This document shows positions 21,079 to 23,418 of a stretch of DNA of 23,418 bases, piece by piece. The position numbers were made by a program, and so were the translations under genes. Below the pieces are notes generated by a model. The model had not been told where the DNA came from and searched no databases. It was given only the letters and a program-made list of their open reading frames with translations. Position 1 is the stretch's first letter. Each line of letters opens with the position of its first letter. The stretch is from positions 1 through 23,418 of the forward strand of contig DAQG01000101.1 in the NCBI GenBank assembly GCA_002502785.1, in the 5' to 3' direction. This DNA comes from Methanothrix harundinacea (GTDB lineage: Archaea > Halobacteriota > Methanosarcinia > Methanotrichales > Methanotrichaceae).

Positions 21079-21119
21079 AAAAATAAGAAAAGAGCGTAGA
21101 CTGCTACTTAGCAGTCTAC
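21079..21119 (-). terminator. Perfect hairpin with U-tract, overlapping the stop codon of the 231-aa gene
   Basis: On the minus strand GTAGACTGCTA and TAGCAGTCTAC (plus-strand 21096-21106 and 21109-21119) form a perfect 11-bp stem-capable repeat, followed by TCTTTTCTTATTTTT. The repeat includes the last codons and the TAA of the gene. The form is that of an intrinsic terminator for this transcript. Confidence 0.7.
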
Positions 21120-21803
21120 TCCTGCACACGGGCATGGCAGCTTTTCAGCCACTGGGTTCTCGTGGAACTTGATCTCCTTCTGAACCTCGAAGTCACCGCT
21201 GAAGAGCTCGTGGCTCTTTACGTCCTTGTAGAAGATCTTGTGCATGCTGGAATCGGTTCCCCAGGTACCGTTGAAGCTGTTCAACGTGTTGAGACCGACT
21301 GTGTGCGTGATGGTCGAGTTCTCAGTCGAGCCGAAGAAGACCGTCTGGTCCTTCTCCATCTGGTTGACGCTGAACATCTCCTGGATGTTTGCACCTATGC
21401 CTCCGTAGAATGACTTGGAGTTGACGAACTTTCCGCCCTGGAGAGGCGTAGCACCGTCGTAGGTAAGCTTGGTGTTCTCGAAGAAGTTCAGTTGCTGATC
21501 AACTTCTTCGCCGCAGGTCTCGTTGTCGTTGCTGGGCAGCGGCCTCACTAACTTGTTGGGCTCCTGCGAATAGACATGGACGGCGTCCATCTCTATCGTG
21601 CCGTCACCAGACATCATGTCGTAGTACTCAAGGGCTATTTTCTTGTCAACAACAGAGGTTGCCACGTCGATATAACCGGTCCCGCTGACCAGCTGTCGCT
21701 CACAAAACTGCTCGTACTGAACTGGCTCCTTGATTGGCGGGTTCGCTACTGCGAGGCTACAAGCCAAGGCAAGAGCTATCAGTATCGCTATTACTCCCTT
21801 CAT
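21108..21803 (-). CDS. Secreted cysteine-containing protein, paralogue 2 of the tandem family
   Basis: 231 residues from ATG 21803, with GGGGGTG 8 bases upstream. Signal peptide KGVIAILIALALACSLAVA; the Cys within it does not form a clear lipobox. The mature part is beta-rich, with alternating polar/hydrophobic strands (VSGTGYIDVATSVVDKKIAL; DGTIEMDAVHVYS). Landmarks shared with the 359-aa protein: VSGTG (39-43), YGGIGANIQEMFSVNQME (133-150), LFSGDFEVQKEIKF (200-213). Three sequons (NET, NST, NGT) suggest N-glycosylation by AglB. The C-terminus LPCPCAGVDC is cysteine-rich, as in the other copies. Its promoter region carries the motif at 21894-21912 shared with the next gene. Function unknown; an envelope role is inferred. 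Confidence 0.75.
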   Translation of the reverse strand: MKGVIAILIALALACSLAVANPPIKEPVQYEQFCERQLVSGTGYIDVATSVVDKKIALEYYDMMSGDGTIEMDAVHVYSQEPNKLVRPLPSNDNETCGEEVDQQLNFFENTKLTYDGATPLQGGKFVNSKSFYGGIGANIQEMFSVNQMEKDQTVFFGSTENSTITHTVGLNTLNSFNGTWGTDSSMHKIFYKDVKSHELFSGDFEVQKEIKFHENPVAEKLPCPCAGVDC

Positions 21804-21893
21804 TTACTTACACCCCCTTCCTTTTCCGAATTTAAATCGTTTGTCTCTCTTTCACGGGGAGACGAAACTCTTTATCTATTTAATACAGGGCTG

Positions 21894-21912
21894 ATATTTC
21901 AGTGTTTTGGTC
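21894..21912 (-). promoter_or_regulatory. Conserved upstream motif, copy 1
   Basis: Plus-strand ATATTTCAGTGTTTTGGTC. Eighteen of 19 bases recur at 22823-22841. Both copies lie on the gene-proximal side of the preceding gene's terminator and 85-95 bp upstream of the next start codon on the minus strand, so a regulatory site for this gene family is likely. Confidence 0.45.
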
Positions 21913-21936
21913 CGAAGACGCCCTCAAGGAAACGGG

Positions 21937-21979
21937 AAATAAAAAAGTAAGGTTGATTCCAGATCTCAAGACCTGGAAT
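21937..21979 (-). terminator. Hairpin and U-rich tract after the 239-aa gene
   Basis: On the minus strand ATTCCAG/CTGGAAT (plus 21956-21962 and 21973-21979) form a 7-bp stem with a 10-nt loop, followed by ACCTTACTTTTTTATTT. It lies 13 bases past the stop codon. Confidence 0.6.
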
Positions 21980-21991
21980 TCGCCTTCGAGC

Positions 21992-22711
21992 TCAGATGCA
22001 GGGCAGCCAGTCAACCTGGACATCGCCGCAGGTTTCGTTGCCCCAGAGCTGGATGAACTTCTCGATTGAGAAGACACCGGTCAGGTCTTCAACGCTTCGG
22101 CCGTACTCGGGGTGTCTGCCTTTGGAGTTAGTTGTTACGTCCTTGGACAGCCATCCGATGTGAGCTACACCGATGACGTTGGAGTTGAAGTTGGCCTCGA
22201 GAGCGCCAGTGCAGTTACCGCAATCGGAGTAGTATCCACAGTCCTTTCTCGTCTTGACTTCGGTGTTCTTCTGCAGGTGCTCAGCGTGAGTGTACATCTC
22301 GACTACGACAGCTCCGATGTAGTAGTTCTGGACGCAGAGTTTCTCGATCCACTTCTGGTCGTAGGTGCCGGTCTGGTAGCTAACGGGCATGTACTCGAAC
22401 TCGGCTTCTTTGGTGAAGTTGATGTAGTCACCACAACAGTCGGCCTCAGTCTTCCAAGCGTCCCACGGCATCACGTTGAAGGGATCCCTCTGGGCCTCGA
22501 TCTCGGTCCTCTCGACGATGACATTTCCGCTTCCCGACTCCTTCTCGACCAGCTTGTTCCCAGCAAGGCCGGTTTGGGTCTGAATGATCGTCTCGACGTT
22601 CTTGTATCCGACGCCCTTGACGTTAGCCTTCTCGTACATGTAGTTGGCAGCGCCTGCCATGCCGACCAGGGCGATTCCAATGACCAGTAAAATCGCTAGT
22701 TTCCTCTTCAT
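21992..22711 (-). CDS. Secreted cysteine-rich protein, paralogue 3 (complete copy of the duplicated pair)
   Basis: 239 residues from ATG 22711, chosen because GGAGGTG is 9 bases upstream and the signal peptide KRKLAILLVIGIALVGMAGA starts there; the frame also extends nine residues further but without signal-peptide sense. The mature protein has eight cysteines (DCC, LC, KDC, SDC, NC, TC, PC) and sequons NFT, NCT and NET. It ends LTGVFSIEKFIQLWGNETC and a PCI terminus; LTGVFSIEKF parallels FLGSFEIQRR and FSGDFEVQKE in the two genes downstream, so all belong to one loose family. The copy upstream (22913 on) is nearly identical. No known domain recognised; envelope or sheath location is inferred. 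Confidence 0.8.
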   Translation of the reverse strand: MKRKLAILLVIGIALVGMAGAANYMYEKANVKGVGYKNVETIIQTQTGLAGNKLVEKESGSGNVIVERTEIEAQRDPFNVMPWDAWKTEADCCGDYINFTKEAEFEYMPVSYQTGTYDQKWIEKLCVQNYYIGAVVVEMYTHAEHLQKNTEVKTRKDCGYYSDCGNCTGALEANFNSNVIGVAHIGWLSKDVTTNSKGRHPEYGRSVEDLTGVFSIEKFIQLWGNETCGDVQVDWLPCI

Positions 22712-22822
22712 TCTGTTCCCACCTCCTTTTCCTGTCAATAATTACAAGAGTAACTCTTAAGCGAGATAAGTTCGATGAATATCCCATTTAAGAGCCAGCT
22801 GATGATTGGTTGTTCTCGGTTA

Positions 22823-22841
22823 ATATTTCAATGTTTTGGTC
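22823..22841 (-). promoter_or_regulatory. Conserved upstream motif, copy 2
   Basis: Plus-strand ATATTTCAATGTTTTGGTC, one mismatch from the copy at 21894-21912. It precedes the 239-aa gene by about 110 bp and may include promoter or activator sites. It is also part of the duplicated unit, so shared ancestry alone could explain it. Confidence 0.4.
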
Positions 22842-22883
22842 AAAAAAAAGTTGGATGTGCTCCAGATCCCTGGGGGGACCTGG
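22842..22883 (-). terminator. Hairpin and U8 tract after the fourth secreted gene
   Basis: On the minus strand CCAGGTCC pairs with GGATCTGG (one G-U; plus 22862-22869 and 22876-22883), then a spacer and T8 (plus A-run 22842-22849). A clear intrinsic-type terminator between the two duplicated genes. Confidence 0.65.
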
Positions 22884-22912
22884 AGTCCAGATTCCGGATA
22901 CTAACTTCGCGT

Positions 22913-23418
22913 TTAGATGCAGGGCAGCCAGTCAACCTGGACATCGCCACAGGTGTCGTTGCCCCAGAGCTGGATGAACTTCTCGATTGAGAAGACACCG
23001 GTCAGGTCCTCAACGCTTCGGCCATACTCGGGGTGCCTGCCCTTGGAGTTAGTGGTTACGTCCTTGGACAGCCATCCGATGTGAGCTACACCGATGACGT
23101 TGGAGTTGAAGTTGGCCTCGAGAGCGCCAGTGCAGTTGCCGCAGTCGGAGTCTCTGTCGACGCAGTCCTTTCTCGTTTTGACTTCGGTGTTCTTCTGCAG
23201 GTGCTCAGCGTGGGTGTACATCTCGACTACAACAGCGCCGATGTAATAGTTCTGGACGCAGAGCTTTTCGATCCACTTCTGGTCGTAGGTGCCGGTCTGG
23301 TAGCTGACAGGCATGTACTCGAACTCGGCTTCCTTGGTGAAGTTTATGTAGTCACCACAACAGGAGCCATTTGAGTCAGCTGGGTCCACGTTGAAGGGAT
23401 CCCTCTGGGCCTCGATCT
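22913..23418 (-). CDS. Secreted cysteine-rich protein, paralogue 4, 5' end beyond the window
   Basis: The frame runs off the right edge; the visible part starts within EAQRDPFNV and has 168 residues, lacking only the signal peptide and the first about 75 residues. It matches the 239-aa protein almost residue for residue. The differences are two patches (after DPFNV: DPADSNGS here versus MPWDAWKTEAD; after RKDC: VDRDS versus GYYS) and NDTC versus NETC. All eight cysteines are kept, and a new NGS sequon appears in the first patch. Confidence 0.8.
   Translation of the reverse strand, partial: IEAQRDPFNVDPADSNGSCCGDYINFTKEAEFEYMPVSYQTGTYDQKWIEKLCVQNYYIGAVVVEMYTHAEHLQKNTEVKTRKDCVDRDSDCGNCTGALEANFNSNVIGVAHIGWLSKDVTTNSKGRHPEYGRSVEDLTGVFSIEKFIQLWGNDTCGDVQVDWLPCI

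Larger units (their letters stand above)
21894..23418 (-). repeat. Tandem gene duplication (about 0.92 kb unit)
   Basis: The coding parts starting at 21992 and 22913 (offset 921 bp) are near-identical at DNA level, and the flanking motif ATATTTCArTGTTTTGGTC recurs at offset 929. The terminator regions between are diverged in sequence but alike in form. The unit therefore includes promoter-proximal sequence, gene and terminator. Confidence 0.85.

Noticed and set aside
1..23418. CRISPR arrays, rRNA genes, insertion sequences
   Set aside because: No regularly spaced short repeats, no rRNA-like segments and no transposase-like protein were seen on either strand.

Overview
The window looks like chromosomal DNA of a methanogenic euryarchaeon, most likely of the Methanotrichaceae (Methanothrix/Methanosaeta). 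The evidence is an McrC-type methyl-coenzyme M reductase activation protein, a DUF2124 protein, archaeal-type ApgM, DphB, AglB and PheS/PheT, archaeosine-precursor genes (queD, queC, queE), AT-rich TATA boxes about 25-30 bp upstream of many starts, and frequent leaderless or GTG/TTG starts. The genus is an inference; the methanogen assignment is firmer.

Layout. 1-2003: the tail of a secreted fasciclin-domain protein with its terminator, a stretch of small overlapping frames (742-1263), and a secreted acidic protein ending in an Ada-type zinc-binding motif, with its own hairpin-T-tract terminator. 2004-3023: a frameshifted Fic/Doc toxin relic, a 44-residue small protein on the minus strand, and empty GC-rich DNA. 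3024-6757 (minus strand): an AT-rich trypsin-like protease probably acquired horizontally, apgM, a RibD-C-terminal-domain reductase and a stand-alone mcrC. 6758-9657 (plus strand): dphB, then a promoter with an inverted repeat and a tightly overlapping operon of a ribbon-helix-helix regulator, queD, queC and queE (preQ0 synthesis for archaeosine in tRNA). 9692-11135: an unrecognised 124-residue protein (minus), tRNA-Ile(GAT), and a DUF2124 protein (minus). 11328-15712: a SAM methyltransferase, aglB (oligosaccharyltransferase) and an overlapping creatininase-family gene. 15865-19703: pheS-pheT and a two-CBS-domain protein. 19799-19883: tRNA-Ser(GCT).

19914-23418 (minus strand): four consecutive secreted proteins, the last cut by the window edge. 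All three complete ones begin with a signal peptide; they carry cysteines and N-glycosylation sequons and share C-terminal sequence signatures. Two copies are a recent tandem duplication, almost identical except for two short, in-frame, length-variable patches. Each of the last two complete genes has a terminator hairpin and a conserved upstream motif. I consider this secreted family the best candidate for an undescribed system, possibly an envelope or sheath component. The que operon with its own ribbon-helix-helix regulator and palindromic operator is the second.

The sequons in the secreted proteins (fasciclin, Ada-type and the tandem family) make them plausible AglB substrates. No CRISPR array, insertion sequence, rRNA or replication origin is visible.
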